A DNA stretch of 64,000 bases, taken from contig JAGVLO010000004.1 in the NCBI GenBank assembly GCA_020049775.1, positions 186,001-250,000 of the forward strand, read 5' to 3'. The first letter of the stretch is position 1, and the number at the start of each line of letters is the position of its first letter. Both the position numbers and the translations under genes were made by a program. This document shows positions 1 through 7,677 of this stretch, in pieces. Below the pieces are notes generated by a model that did not search any database, was not told the DNA's origin, and worked only from the letters and a program-made list of their open reading frames with translations. This DNA is from Alphaproteobacteria bacterium. Lineage in GTDB: Bacteria > Pseudomonadota > Alphaproteobacteria > Rickettsiales > SXRF01.

Positions 1-46
1 AAGCTGCGGGACATACGGCAACACACGGTGCAACGAGAGGATGAAG

Positions 47-751
47 ATGTCGGTAAATCCTATTATTGTTGCTCTTGATACGACGGATGTAAAATATGCA
101 TGTCGTTTGTCATCGCAATTATCAGAACATGTTGGAGCAGTGAAATTAGGTCTAGAGTTTTTTACCGCTCATGGTTCGGCAGGTGTAAGAGAAATAGCTA
201 AGACTGGTATGCCGATTTTTCTTGACCTCAAATTCCACGATATTCCAAACACAGTGGCAAAAACCATTCGAGCGCTTAGCAGCCTGAAGGTATTTATGTT
301 CACCATTCATACTTCTGGTGGGAAAGCAATGATGGAAGCGGCTGCTAAGGCGATAAGTGAAACTTTTCTTTATGATAATCCGCCTTCAGTGGTAGGGGTA
401 ACGATGCTAACAAGTCTTGACGAGGGCGATCTTAAAACGATTGGTATGTCAGATGGCATTTCAGGTCAGGTGGAAAGACTTGCCAAATTAGCGCAGAAAT
501 CCGGGCTGAATGGAGTGGTGTGTTCAGCACATGAGATTGAAACTTTGCGCAAAGTTTGTGGACCAAGTTTTAAACTTGTAGTGCCAGGCATCCGCCCAGA
601 AGGTAGCCTTAATAGCGATCAGAAACGCGTGATGACGCCTCGTGAAGCACTACGGAAAGGTGCAAATTATCTTGTAATTGGACGCCCTATTACGGAAGCA
701 AATGACCCTGTATGGGCAGTAAAAGAGATTATTACTAGCATCGCGGCTTAA
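47..751 (+). CDS. pyrF: orotidine 5'-phosphate decarboxylase
   Basis: PyrF decarboxylates OMP to UMP, the last step of de novo pyrimidine synthesis in the cytoplasm. The 234-aa length and the catalytic segment LDLKFHDIPN (about residues 59-68, holding the D-x-K-x-x-D residues) are typical of the TIM-barrel family, as are the phosphate-binding stretches VPGIRPEG and VIGRPI near the C-terminus. The ORF track starts at 41, but the GAGAGG Shine-Dalgarno abuts that ATG; the ATG at 47 has a normal 6-nt spacing, so I prefer it. The stop overlaps the convergent glycosyltransferase by 3 nt. The gene is visibly AT-richer than its neighbours (many AAA, GAT, CTT codons), which may mean a different history. 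Confidence 0.96.
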   Translation: MSVNPIIVALDTTDVKYACRLSSQLSEHVGAVKLGLEFFTAHGSAGVREIAKTGMPIFLDLKFHDIPNTVAKTIRALSSLKVFMFTIHTSGGKAMMEAAAKAISETFLYDNPPSVVGVTMLTSLDEGDLKTIGMSDGISGQVERLAKLAQKSGLNGVVCSAHEIETLRKVCGPSFKLVVPGIRPEGSLNSDQKRVMTPREALRKGANYLVIGRPITEANDPVWAVKEIITSIAA

Positions 752-1815
752 GCTGCGCGCCCCGTAAGGCGTTGTGAACGCCAGCGGGCAATAATGGCTA
801 GCAGCGCCTTTTCAATATTCTCGCTCACACCATCAATCGAATATTTGGTTTTTGCCTTGGCAAAGGCGTTGGCGGCGAGGTCGTCGGCAAGGCGCGTGCT
901 GTCGAGCAGCTTTGCCAGCGCGTCGGCCATTTCCACAGCGTCGCTTTTCTTTACAATCAGCGCGTCGAAATTCGGGGTGATGAAGTCACGCGGGCCTTCG
1001 CTATCGGTGGAAACCACCGGCACGCCGTGGATGAAGGACTCCAGCAGCACGATGCCAAACGGCTCATGCAGCGACGGCAGGCAGAAAATATCAATGCCAT
1101 GGAAAAAGCCGCGCTTGTCTTCAATCCAGCCGGGGAACATCAGTATTTTGTCCAGCCCTGCGGTAGATGCTTTCTTTTTCAGCGCCGCTTCTTCAACGCC
1201 GTTACCGCCGATGGCGGCGCGGAACTGGTAGCCGCGGTTTTTCAATATGGTGATGGCGTCGATGAAAACATCAAAGCCTTTTTTCTTCACAAAACGTCCC
1301 ATAGTGCCAATCATGGGCGGCTGGTGGCGCGGGCCGCGGTGCGGCAGCTCGTGACAGCGCACCATGTTGGGGATAAGGAATATGCGGTCTTCCGCCACGC
1401 CCTGCTTGGCTACGAATTTTATCAAATCCTGCGTGGTGGCGAATGCGCCGTCAGCTTCCGTCAGTTTGCGCACGCGCGCGTTATAATTATGGGCGATGCC
1501 GACCAGCGGGCAAAAACCGTTGATGGCTTTGCGCGCCAGTATGAATGCGCGGCTGGCATGGCCGATAACAACGTCCGGCGCGAGTATCTGCAATTGCTGG
1601 CGCAGCTTGCGCACGGCGAAAATATCCCACTCGCCCAGATTTTTCATGTGGAGTGTGTCAATGCCCAGCGCCTTGAGGTCGGTGTTGATGGGCGCTTCAG
1701 GGTGGGTGATGGCGGTAATGCGGTGGCCGCGATGCAGCAGCCCTTCGCAGTAATCGACAAAGGCCTGCTCTATGCCGCCGGAGTTACAGCTGAACATGAT
1801 ATTGACAATATGCAC
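748..1815 (-). CDS. glycosyltransferase family 4 (GT-B fold), LPS type
   Basis: This 355-aa protein is a retaining GT-B glycosyltransferase, probably adding a sugar to lipopolysaccharide core or another envelope glycan from a nucleotide sugar. The N-terminal domain opens with a glycine-rich loop (SGGIEQAF) and the C-terminal half carries GTMGRFVKKKGFDVFIDA and the EPFGIVLLE motif (E-x7-E, near residue 250) that binds the donor nucleotide in family GT4. It has no signal peptide. It is divergent from the family 2 glycosyltransferase at 1920, with about 100 bp between the start codons. The acceptor and donor sugar cannot be read from the sequence. Confidence 0.88.
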   Translation of the reverse strand: MHIVNIMFSCNSGGIEQAFVDYCEGLLHRGHRITAITHPEAPINTDLKALGIDTLHMKNLGEWDIFAVRKLRQQLQILAPDVVIGHASRAFILARKAINGFCPLVGIAHNYNARVRKLTEADGAFATTQDLIKFVAKQGVAEDRIFLIPNMVRCHELPHRGPRHQPPMIGTMGRFVKKKGFDVFIDAITILKNRGYQFRAAIGGNGVEEAALKKKASTAGLDKILMFPGWIEDKRGFFHGIDIFCLPSLHEPFGIVLLESFIHGVPVVSTDSEGPRDFITPNFDALIVKKSDAVEMADALAKLLDSTRLADDLAANAFAKAKTKYSIDGVSENIEKALLAIIARWRSQRLTGRAA

Positions 1816-1919
1816 TTGTATAAACCTGCAGGGACTTAAGGGTGTTACTCTTTGGCCTTTACTTTCGCTACCTGCGGTGCCAATTTCAAACCTAATAGCA
1901 ACCCCTTACACCTTTTTAT

Positions 1920-2702
1920 ATGGCGAGTAAACTTCCCATTTCGGTTTTTATCATTGCCTTTAACGAGGCCGACCGCATAGCCCGCGCTATCGAAAGCGTG
2001 CGCGCATGGGCGGATGAGGTGGTGGTGGTTGATAGCCTAAGCACTGATGAAACAAGCAAAATAGCTGATTCGCTGGGGACGAAGGTGTTCTTCAACAAAT
2101 GGCCGGGCTATGGGCTGCAGAAGCGTTATGCCGAAGACCAGTGCAGCAATAAATGGCTGCTGAACCTCGATGCCGACGAGGAAATTACTCCCGAGCTGGC
2201 CGCAGAAATCGAAGCGCTTTTTGCAAGCGGCGAGCCAAGCATGTCCGGCTATGTGCTGCAAATCCGTGATTTGCTACCTGGCGAAGAAAAACTCGCACAC
2301 GGGGCGCACACTAATTTTGTGCTGCGGCTCTATAATCGCGAAAAGGGACGCTTCTCCGACAGCCCCGTGCATGATGCGGTGCAAATAGAGCAGGGCGGGG
2401 TGGCTATGCTGGAACAGCCGGTGTTGCACCGTTCGTTCCGCGACCTCGCGCACGCGATTGATAAAATGAACAGCTACACCAGCGCGCAGGCAAAAAACCT
2501 GATGGGCCAAAATCTAATGGGTGGGGGCATGACGCTGCCGTTACTCCGGCTGTTGACGGAATTCCCCATCGCCTTTTTCAAGGATTATGTGCTGCGCTTT
2601 TATTTCCTGCGCGGCAGACGTGGCTTTGTATATGCCGTGACCTATGCGTACACGCGCTTTGTGCGTATTGCCAAATATCTGGAACTAAAAGACCGGCCTT
2701 AA
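1920..2702 (+). CDS. glycosyltransferase family 2 (WaaE/KdtX-like)
   Basis: This 260-aa protein is an inverting GT-A glycosyltransferase. The N-terminus has the family 2 signature ISVFIIAFNEADRI, then VVVVDSLSTDET and the metal-binding DADE motif at residues 84-87. The overall pattern and length match the WaaE/KdtX group, which adds glucose or a related hexose to inner-core LPS; that specificity is inferred. The C-terminus (KDYVLRFYFLRGRRGFVYAVTYAYTRF) is basic and aromatic, consistent with peripheral attachment to the inner membrane. The gene ends with a 4-nt overlap with the convergent gapR gene. Confidence 0.9.
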   Translation: MASKLPISVFIIAFNEADRIARAIESVRAWADEVVVVDSLSTDETSKIADSLGTKVFFNKWPGYGLQKRYAEDQCSNKWLLNLDADEEITPELAAEIEALFASGEPSMSGYVLQIRDLLPGEEKLAHGAHTNFVLRLYNREKGRFSDSPVHDAVQIEQGGVAMLEQPVLHRSFRDLAHAIDKMNSYTSAQAKNLMGQNLMGGGMTLPLLRLLTEFPIAFFKDYVLRFYFLRGRRGFVYAVTYAYTRFVRIAKYLELKDRP

Positions 2703-2974
2703 GCCGCTTCTTCTTCGTATTCCGGAAGCATGTCCAGCGCGTGCAGGTAGGTTTCCAGCACGGTTTCCTGCTCTTCGCGTTCCTGCGCGTCCATTTTGCG
2801 CATTTTAATGATGGTGCGGATGGCTTTTATATCAAAACCATTACCCTTGGCTTCGGCGAACACGTCGCGGATATCGGCGCTGATGCCGGTTTTTTCTTCT
2901 TCCAGCTTTTCCACGCGGGCGATGATGCTTTTCAGCTGGTCAACGGCGAGGCCGCCTTTTTTCGTTTTTGCCAT
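2699..2974 (-). CDS. gapR: GapR family nucleoid-associated protein (DUF2312)
   Basis: GapR is a small alphaproteobacterial DNA-binding protein that tracks overtwisted DNA ahead of replication and transcription in Caulobacter. The 91-aa product MAKTKKGGLAVDQLKSIIAR... is a helical coiled-coil protein followed by the conserved GNGFDIKAIRTIIKMRK segment. The ORF track gives 173 aa by reading upstream in frame, but a clear AGGAGAG ribosome site lies 7-8 nt before the ATG at 2974. The extra N-terminal 82 residues come partly from a truncated copy of the neighbouring 227-aa gene (see the pseudogene entry), so I reject the long start. Confidence 0.93.
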   Translation of the reverse strand: MAKTKKGGLAVDQLKSIIARVEKLEEEKTGISADIRDVFAEAKGNGFDIKAIRTIIKMRKMDAQEREEQETVLETYLHALDMLPEYEEEAA

Positions 2975-3003
2975 AATACGCTCTCCTAAAATTTTTTTAT
3001 CGG

Positions 3004-3120
3004 GATATATAACTCTTAAATAATTCGTCTTCGCGCAACTCTTTTGCAAGCTGATTTTTACACTAAGATGTTCTGTCAGTGTTTCGCTGATAGTAACCAA
3101 GATGTTAGCCGCAATCTTGC
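3004..3120 (-). pseudogene. truncated copy of the 3' end of the 227-aa gene at 3646
   Basis: About 115 bp here match the 3' end of the neighbouring gene (3652-3775) at roughly 80 percent by eye. In translation, ILVTISETLTEHLSVK here corresponds to ALVTISETLTEHLGVK there. A one-base deletion in a T run (ATTTTT against ATTTTTT) shifts the frame so the remnant reads into gapR. Similarity stops upstream of the SKIIAN-equivalent segment, so only the last 40 or so codons were copied. It has no start codon of its own and is probably not expressed. It suggests a tandem duplication or an insertion that placed the segment 3121-3645 between two copies of the gene end. Confidence 0.75.
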
Positions 3121-3288
3121 CATGGGTTCGGAAAACAGATGTTCTTCGGTGTAATGTGATTCCCTCCGCTACATATAAACAATGTTCTAATAAATAATGA
3201 TTATTTGTTGCCGATACCATTTGCTGTCGCCTGAAAAAAAAGCTCTAGATTGGTATGTATAAGCCCTTCATTTTATGGTATAATCAAA

Positions 3289-3428
3289 GCGATTTGTTTG
3301 ATGTCTAAGTGTGAAATCGCACTGAGCGATACACGTAGCTTCAAGCTATCAGAGCCGGCATGTGCCTTTGACATTCACAGGTACGCGTGCGCGTTCTGTA
3401 GGATGTAAAAAAGGGCATGTCCTTTTTT
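3289..3428 (+). ncRNA. candidate structured leader RNA or small RNA
   Basis: No ORF is convincing here, but the stretch is rich in pairing. GCGATT at 3289-3294 can pair with AATCGC at 3315-3320, and the same ATCGC can instead pair with GCGAT at 3326-3330 across a 5-nt loop, so the two are mutually exclusive. Then come TAGCT-tca-AGCTA (3336-3348) and a longer stem ACAT.CACAG/CTGT..ATGT (3371-3406), followed by an A-rich/T-rich terminator-like hairpin at 3407-3428. A TATAAT box at 3279-3284 precedes it. It could be a riboregulatory leader for the small gene at 3442 or a free-standing small RNA. I recognise no known riboswitch class. Confidence 0.4.
3407..3428. terminator. terminator-like hairpin in the leader of the small membrane gene
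   Basis: AAAAAAGG and CCTTTTTT form an 8-bp stem around the 6-nt loop gcatgt, extendable by a G-U pair. On the plus strand the T run belongs to the stem, so it resembles a bidirectional intrinsic terminator or attenuator. It lies just before the GGAGG ribosome site of the ORF at 3442. Confidence 0.5.
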
Positions 3429-3441
3429 GACGGAGGGATCC

Positions 3442-3603
3442 GTGAAAAACAACAGGAAGCCTACCCGCATCAACTTTGGTCTCATTGTGAAAGCAGTGAG
3501 CCTGGTTACGCTTTTCGGAGCGGCAGCCATAGTGATGGGTAGCATCCAGCCCCTTATTCTGTTGGGGGTGATAATCGGGGCGATCTACGTCCTGAGTAAA
3601 TAG
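3442..3603 (+). CDS. small two-helix membrane protein (53 aa), unknown
   Basis: This short ORF is absent from the ORF track. It starts with GTG at 3442, 5-6 nt after a strong GGAGG, and ends with TAG at 3601-3603. The 53-aa product begins MKNNRKPTRINFGLIVKAVS, with a basic N-terminus, then two hydrophobic stretches (about residues 14-33 and 36-51) joined by the short turn GSIQP, so it is predicted to be a small inner-membrane hairpin. A good terminator follows at once. It lies between the truncated and full copies of the 227-aa gene's 3' end, which suggests it arrived as an insert. Function unknown. Confidence 0.6.
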   Translation: MKNNRKPTRINFGLIVKAVSLVTLFGAAAIVMGSIQPLILLGVIIGAIYVLSK

Positions 3604-3612
3604 TGCAGGATT

Positions 3613-3647
3613 GGCGAGATTTCCTTCGGGAGCTCGCCTTTCTTTTT
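3613..3647 (+). terminator. rho-independent terminator after the 53-aa gene
   Basis: GGCGAG (3613-3618) pairs with CTCGCC (3633-3638), with a loop of about 14 nt that includes TTCGGG, followed by TTTCTTTTT. It lies 9 nt after the stop codon of the small membrane gene. Its T run overlaps the stop codon of the convergent gene at 3646. Confidence 0.75.
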
Positions 3648-4329
3648 ATATTGATATATGACCCTTGAACAATTCGTCTTCACGCAACTCTTTTGCAAGC
3701 TGATTTTTTACCCCGAGATGCTCGGTTAGGGTTTCGCTTATAGTAACCAAAGCGTTAGCAATTATTTTGCTGTCCATTTTATATTCGACCAACGGACCCT
3801 TCATGGTTTTTTCGCCAGTGGTCTCACTGGTCACGGTATAGCCGAGCGCCTCATCCAGTTTTGTCAGGTGGCCGAGCATATCCAGCAGCGCGCGCTTTTT
3901 CAGAAAAGGTACGGTAGCGTCAAACGCTTCAAGAAAAGCCTTTTCCGCCTTGTCCAGATGCTCTTTGGCATGCACAAGGTCAAGGATGCGCGGGAATTCG
4001 CTGGGGTCAACAATCATGTCCGGCTCTTTGTCGCGTACGGGGGTTTCGTCTTCTTCGGGGCGCTTGCCGTCTTTCCATTTGCCCTTGCGCTTGCGTTTGC
4101 GCTCTACGCGATCTTCATGCAGTTCGCGCCGCTCACTCGGGCGCAGTTCCAGCTGGCGCAGTTGTTCGGGCGGCAGGCCTTTCAAATAGGATTGGTCATA
4201 TTCCTTGGTGTCCACAATCAGTTTGTGGTCGTCGAGGTAGGCTTCCTCGAATTGTTTGCGTAATTCGCGGATGGCCTTGCCGATGGTAGCGAAATATTCG
4301 GTATCTGCCTGTCGCTCTGGCGTATCCAT
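3646..4329 (-). CDS. hypothetical protein, 227 aa, charged with a basic linker
   Basis: I do not recognise this family. The protein is hydrophilic and without membrane segments or a signal peptide. It has an N-terminal helical part (residues 1-60), a strongly basic linker RVERKRKRKGKWKDGKR at 74-90, an acidic stretch, then a helical C-terminal half that includes KAFLEAFDATVPFLKKRALLDMLGHLTKLDEAL. The basic linker could bind nucleic acid, but that is a guess. Its last 40 residues are duplicated as a remnant beside gapR, so before rearrangement this gene may have directly preceded gapR on the minus strand. Confidence 0.7.
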   Translation of the reverse strand: MDTPERQADTEYFATIGKAIRELRKQFEEAYLDDHKLIVDTKEYDQSYLKGLPPEQLRQLELRPSERRELHEDRVERKRKRKGKWKDGKRPEEDETPVRDKEPDMIVDPSEFPRILDLVHAKEHLDKAEKAFLEAFDATVPFLKKRALLDMLGHLTKLDEALGYTVTSETTGEKTMKGPLVEYKMDSKIIANALVTISETLTEHLGVKNQLAKELREDELFKGHISI

Positions 4330-4369
4330 ACCCTAATCTCCCGTCTTTACCTGTATTATAGCATTAGAC

Positions 4370-5725
4370 TCAGGCTTTTTGTTTTTTCAGTGTTTCTGCA
4401 ATTAAAAATGCCAGTTCCAGCGATTGCGAGGCGTTCAGGCGCGGGTCGCAATGCGTGTGGTAGCGGTCGCTTAAATTGATTTCGGAAATGGCCTGCGCAC
4501 CGCCAAGGCACTCGGTCACGTCTTGTCCGGTCATTTCAAAATGCACGCCGCCCGCATGTGTGCCTTCTGCCTTGTGGATGGCAAAGAATTGGCGCACTTC
4601 GGTCAGGATGTCTGTGAATTTGCGTGTTTTGTAGCCGTTGGGTGATTTGATGGTGTTGCCATGCATCGGATCGCATGACCAGACGACGATCTTGCCGGAT
4701 TCCTTCACGGCGCGGATAAGCGGCGGCAGCATCTCGCCGATTTTGGTAGCGCCCATGCGCGAAATCAGGGTGAGGCGTCCGGCTTCGTTATCGGGGTTCA
4801 GTATGTCAATCAGCTTGAGTAGATTGTCCACCGTCATGCTCGGGCCGACCTTCACGCCAACGGGGTTGGCGATGCCACGCAGGAATTCCACATGCGCTTC
4901 GTCAGGCGAGCGGGTGCGGTCACCAATCCACAGCATATGCGCCGAGGCGGCGTACCATTTGCCGTCCGTTTCATCAAAACGCGTAAGCGCCGATTCATAG
5001 CCTAGCAGCAATGCCTCGTGCGAGGTGAAGAAACTGGCCTCCGAAAATTCTTCCACGTCATCCAGCGGCAGGCGGCAGGCCTGAATGAAACCCACGCACT
5101 CGTTGATGCGCGCAATCAGGTCTTCAAAGCGTTTGCCCTGTGTGGAGGCTTTTGCGAATTCCACATTCCAGTTGTTGATTTGTTTGAGCGAGGCATAGCC
5201 GCCGCGAGCCAGTGTGCGCAGGAAGTTGAGTGTTGCCGCGCCCTGATAATAGGCGCGCAGCAGGCGTTCGGGGTCAGCCTGACGGCCCTCGGGGTCAAAT
5301 TCCATGGCGTTTATCATGTCACCGCGGTAGGCGGGAAGTTCCTTGCCATCTTTCTTTTCGAAATTGTCCGAGCGCGGCTTGGCGAATTGTCCGGCAATAC
5401 GGCCCACTTTGACCACCGGACAGCTGGCGCCATACATCAGCGCCATGGTCATTTGCAGCAATACACGGAAAAAGCTGCGTAAATTATCTTCGCTGAACTC
5501 AGCGAAACTCTCGGCGCAGTCGCCGCCTTGCAACAGGAAGGCTTTGCCGTAAGCGGCATCGGCCAATTCGCGCTTGAGCGCCCGCGATTCACCGGGCGAA
5601 GCCAGCGGCGGCAGCGATTTCAGAGATTTTTCAACATCTTTGAGCATCCCGACGTTTTTATATTCCGGCTGCTGCTTAATGGGCAGTTCGCGCCAGCTAT
5701 CGAGTGACCAGGCCTTGGTGTTCAT
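4370..5725 (-). CDS. aroF: class II 3-deoxy-7-phosphoheptulonate synthase
   Basis: DAHP synthase joins phosphoenolpyruvate and erythrose 4-phosphate as the first step of the shikimate pathway. The 451-aa length, the N-terminal [17 protein letters not shown], and the segments [27 protein letters not shown] and [10 protein letters not shown] identify the class II (plant or mycobacterial type) enzyme, which is unrelated in detail to AroG/F/H of E. coli. The TTG at 5731 in the track is less likely than the ATG at 5725. The gene is divergent from pheA, 59 bp away, so entry to the pathway and the phenylalanine branch may share a control region. The symbol is a family label; naming varies between genomes. 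Confidence 0.95.
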   Translation of the reverse strand: MNTKAWSLDSWRELPIKQQPEYKNVGMLKDVEKSLKSLPPLASPGESRALKRELADAAYGKAFLLQGGDCAESFAEFSEDNLRSFFRVLLQMTMALMYGASCPVVKVGRIAGQFAKPRSDNFEKKDGKELPAYRGDMINAMEFDPEGRQADPERLLRAYYQGAATLNFLRTLARGGYASLKQINNWNVEFAKASTQGKRFEDLIARINECVGFIQACRLPLDDVEEFSEASFFTSHEALLLGYESALTRFDETDGKWYAASAHMLWIGDRTRSPDEAHVEFLRGIANPVGVKVGPSMTVDNLLKLIDILNPDNEAGRLTLISRMGATKIGEMLPPLIRAVKESGKIVVWSCDPMHGNTIKSPNGYKTRKFTDILTEVRQFFAIHKAEGTHAGGVHFEMTGQDVTECLGGAQAISEINLSDRYHTHCDPRLNASQSLELAFLIAETLKKQKA

Positions 5726-5784
5726 TTGCAATCTTTATAAATCATGATATACGAAGCGCTATTATTTAAGGTTTATCGAGTCAT

Positions 5785-6672
5785 ATGTCCAGCACTACTG
5801 CCACAATTAACGTTGTTGATCCGGAAAATACCATTGCTTTCATGGGTGTGGAAGGGGCGAATGCCGACCTTGCCTGCCGTCAGGCCTGCCCGTATATGCA
5901 GACCCTTGCTTGTCCCTCGTTTGAGGACGTGTTTGAGGTGGTGGCCGCAGGTAAAGCCGCGCTGGGCATGATTCCCATTGAAAATTCGCAGGCCGGCCGC
6001 GTGGCCGAAATCCATAACCTGCTGCCGCGTACCAACCTGCATATTGTAGGTGAATATTTTCAGCAAATCGAGCATTCCCTGCTGGCTCCGAAAGGCGCGA
6101 CGCTTGCCACGATTAAAGACGTCTATTCCCACCCGCAAGGGCTGCTGCAATGCCGCAACCATATCCGCGAGATGAACCTGACCGCGCATACCTATTCCAA
6201 CACGGCTGCTGCCGCGGCGGATGTTGCCAAGTGGAACGACCCCAGCAAGGCGGCGATTGCCTCACCGTTGGCGGGTGAGCTTTACGGGCTGACCACACTG
6301 CGCGAACATATGCAGGATTCGGACAATAATGTTACCGTATTCGTAATCATCGCGCGTGAGCCTGTGGACCCGAATCCGGATGCTATAAAAGACGGGGGCC
6401 GCGTACTTACCACACTGCTGTTTACGGTGCGCAATATTCCAGCGGTGCTGTATAAATCACTCGGTGGATTTGCCACTAATAACGTCAATATCCTGAAGCT
6501 GGAAAGCTATATCCCCGGCGGTGCCGCCAAGGATGCAGCGCAATTCTTCCTTACGTTGGAAGGACACCCCAGCCAGAAACCCGTGCAAAACGCATTAGAA
6601 GAACTAGGATTTTTCTGCAAGAAAGTCACCGTTCTTGGCGTATATCCCGCTGATCCAGCACGTTTTTCCTGA
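5785..6672 (+). CDS. pheA: prephenate dehydratase with ACT domain
   Basis: This enzyme turns prephenate into phenylpyruvate for phenylalanine synthesis. At 295 aa it is the monofunctional type without chorismate mutase. The catalytic part shows IAFMGVEGANADLACRQ, IPIENSQAGRVAEIHNLL and DVYSHPQGLLQCR. The usual N-x-T-R-F motif reads NNVTVF here: the threonine is kept but the arginine is valine. The C-terminal ACT domain (about 205-285) has IPAVLYKSLGGFATNNVNILKLESYIP; the usual GAL and ESRP phenylalanine-binding motifs are altered, which may change feedback control (inference). It has its own start region, divergent from the DAHP synthase gene. Confidence 0.92.
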   Translation: MSSTTATINVVDPENTIAFMGVEGANADLACRQACPYMQTLACPSFEDVFEVVAAGKAALGMIPIENSQAGRVAEIHNLLPRTNLHIVGEYFQQIEHSLLAPKGATLATIKDVYSHPQGLLQCRNHIREMNLTAHTYSNTAAAAADVAKWNDPSKAAIASPLAGELYGLTTLREHMQDSDNNVTVFVIIAREPVDPNPDAIKDGGRVLTTLLFTVRNIPAVLYKSLGGFATNNVNILKLESYIPGGAAKDAAQFFLTLEGHPSQKPVQNALEELGFFCKKVTVLGVYPADPARFS

Positions 6673-6765
6673 ATTTTTGTCACAAAACATTAACTTTAAT
6701 TATACCTTTGCTTTGCTATACTTTTAGCAACGAAATATAAAAGCATATAAAAGCAGGGATTATTT

Positions 6766-7218
6766 ATGGTTACGACTTTTGGCGACTATAAGAATATGTC
6801 GAGTGATCAGCTGAACAAGGAAAAACAGAACCTTGAACAGAAGGTCAATAATGATTACATCACCTGGGGCGAAACGGCAAAAGTAGCCGGTAAAGCGACC
6901 ATAGGTGCAGCTGCCGGTGTGGCGGCGACTGCCGGTGTGACCATGCTTGCGAAGCCTGAAATTGCAGAGAATGTAATGAAGGTTTTTTCAGAAAATTCCG
7001 GCACTATCATGGAAGCGACTAAGCAGGCGGTATCGCAGAACAAGATTGCATTTGGTATAGCAGCAGCAGTGGCTGTTGGCGCCGCCATTTACACAGGCGT
7101 TAGTGCCGCACGCGAGTATTCAGTAAAACATGGTGTGGAAAACAGTTCACGCATGTCGCATGTTGAGCGCCTGATGCAGGAACGCGGCAACGCGCAGTCG
7201 CAAATCAAAGAGAGATAA
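6766..7218 (+). CDS. hypothetical protein with two Gly/Ala-rich hydrophobic segments
   Basis: The family of this 150-aa protein is unknown to me. It has a polar N-terminal helix (residues 1-35), a Gly/Ala-rich stretch ATIGAAAGVAATAGVTMLA (about 45-63), a polar middle, a second apolar stretch IAFGIAAAVAVGAAIYTGVS (about 92-111) and a polar tail. The G-x-x-x-G or A-x-x-x-G spacing suggests packing helices in a membrane. A TATACT box lies in the AT-rich sequence about 45 bp upstream. It converges on the unknown gene at 7227 with 8 bp between the stops. Confidence 0.7.
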   Translation: MVTTFGDYKNMSSDQLNKEKQNLEQKVNNDYITWGETAKVAGKATIGAAAGVAATAGVTMLAKPEIAENVMKVFSENSGTIMEATKQAVSQNKIAFGIAAAVAVGAAIYTGVSAAREYSVKHGVENSSRMSHVERLMQERGNAQSQIKER

Positions 7219-7226
7219 TCAGGAAA

Positions 7227-7604
7227 TCAGCCCAGCTGAGTTACGCGCGCAGTTTTTTGCGCAACCTGTTTTTGAATATTCTCGACGACCGTACCCATTT
7301 TTTCGACAAAGTCACCGATGGCCTTAAGGTCCCTTTCGGAATATCCGCCTTCGGGTTTGTTCAGCTGATAGCCGCTTCCGCCCGGCGCAAGTTCTCCGCC
7401 TGTTACCCTTTGCGCATATGCCAGTTCATTTTCGGGGCGGCGATTTATAAAACCAGCTATCAGCCCTTCACCCATGCCGGCGTCAAAGGCCATAGAATCT
7501 GGCCCGTAATAATACAGATGTACCCCACCAAAATCGATCTGGTTGGTATCGGGATCGAAAGAGGGTCTTTGAAAAGCTTTTGTCGAGTTGGACATAATGT
7601 TCAC
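7227..7604 (-). CDS. hypothetical protein, 125 aa
   Basis: I do not recognise this protein. It is soluble, with an N-terminal beta-like part (IDFGGVHLYYYGPDSMAFDAG), a glycine-rich middle (GGELAPGGSGYQ) and a C-terminal helix (FVEKMGTVVENIQKQVAQKTARV) that could be a short coiled coil. The start could be GTG at 7604, 4 nt after AGGA, or ATG at 7595, 13 nt after it; the choice is open. It lies upstream of and on the same strand as nothing it obviously works with; ccmI begins 74 bp away on the same strand behind an AT-rich gap. Confidence 0.6.
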   Translation of the reverse strand: MNIMSNSTKAFQRPSFDPDTNQIDFGGVHLYYYGPDSMAFDAGMGEGLIAGFINRRPENELAYAQRVTGGELAPGGSGYQLNKPEGGYSERDLKAIGDFVEKMGTVVENIQKQVAQKTARVTQLG

Positions 7605-7677
7605 TCAATCCTGTTTTACCACTTACGATAATAATATATTAATTTTAATTAATTATTAACGCCGTGATTTACAAAAG

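Noticed and set aside
794-1839. Plus-strand ORFs of 145 and 270 aa
   Set aside because: They lie antisense within the GT4 gene, whose protein has clear family motifs; the translations show no domain.
2975-3220. N-terminal 82-residue extension of GapR in the ORF track
   Set aside because: Strong RBS and family alignment start GapR at 2974; the extension is a frameshifted gene remnant.
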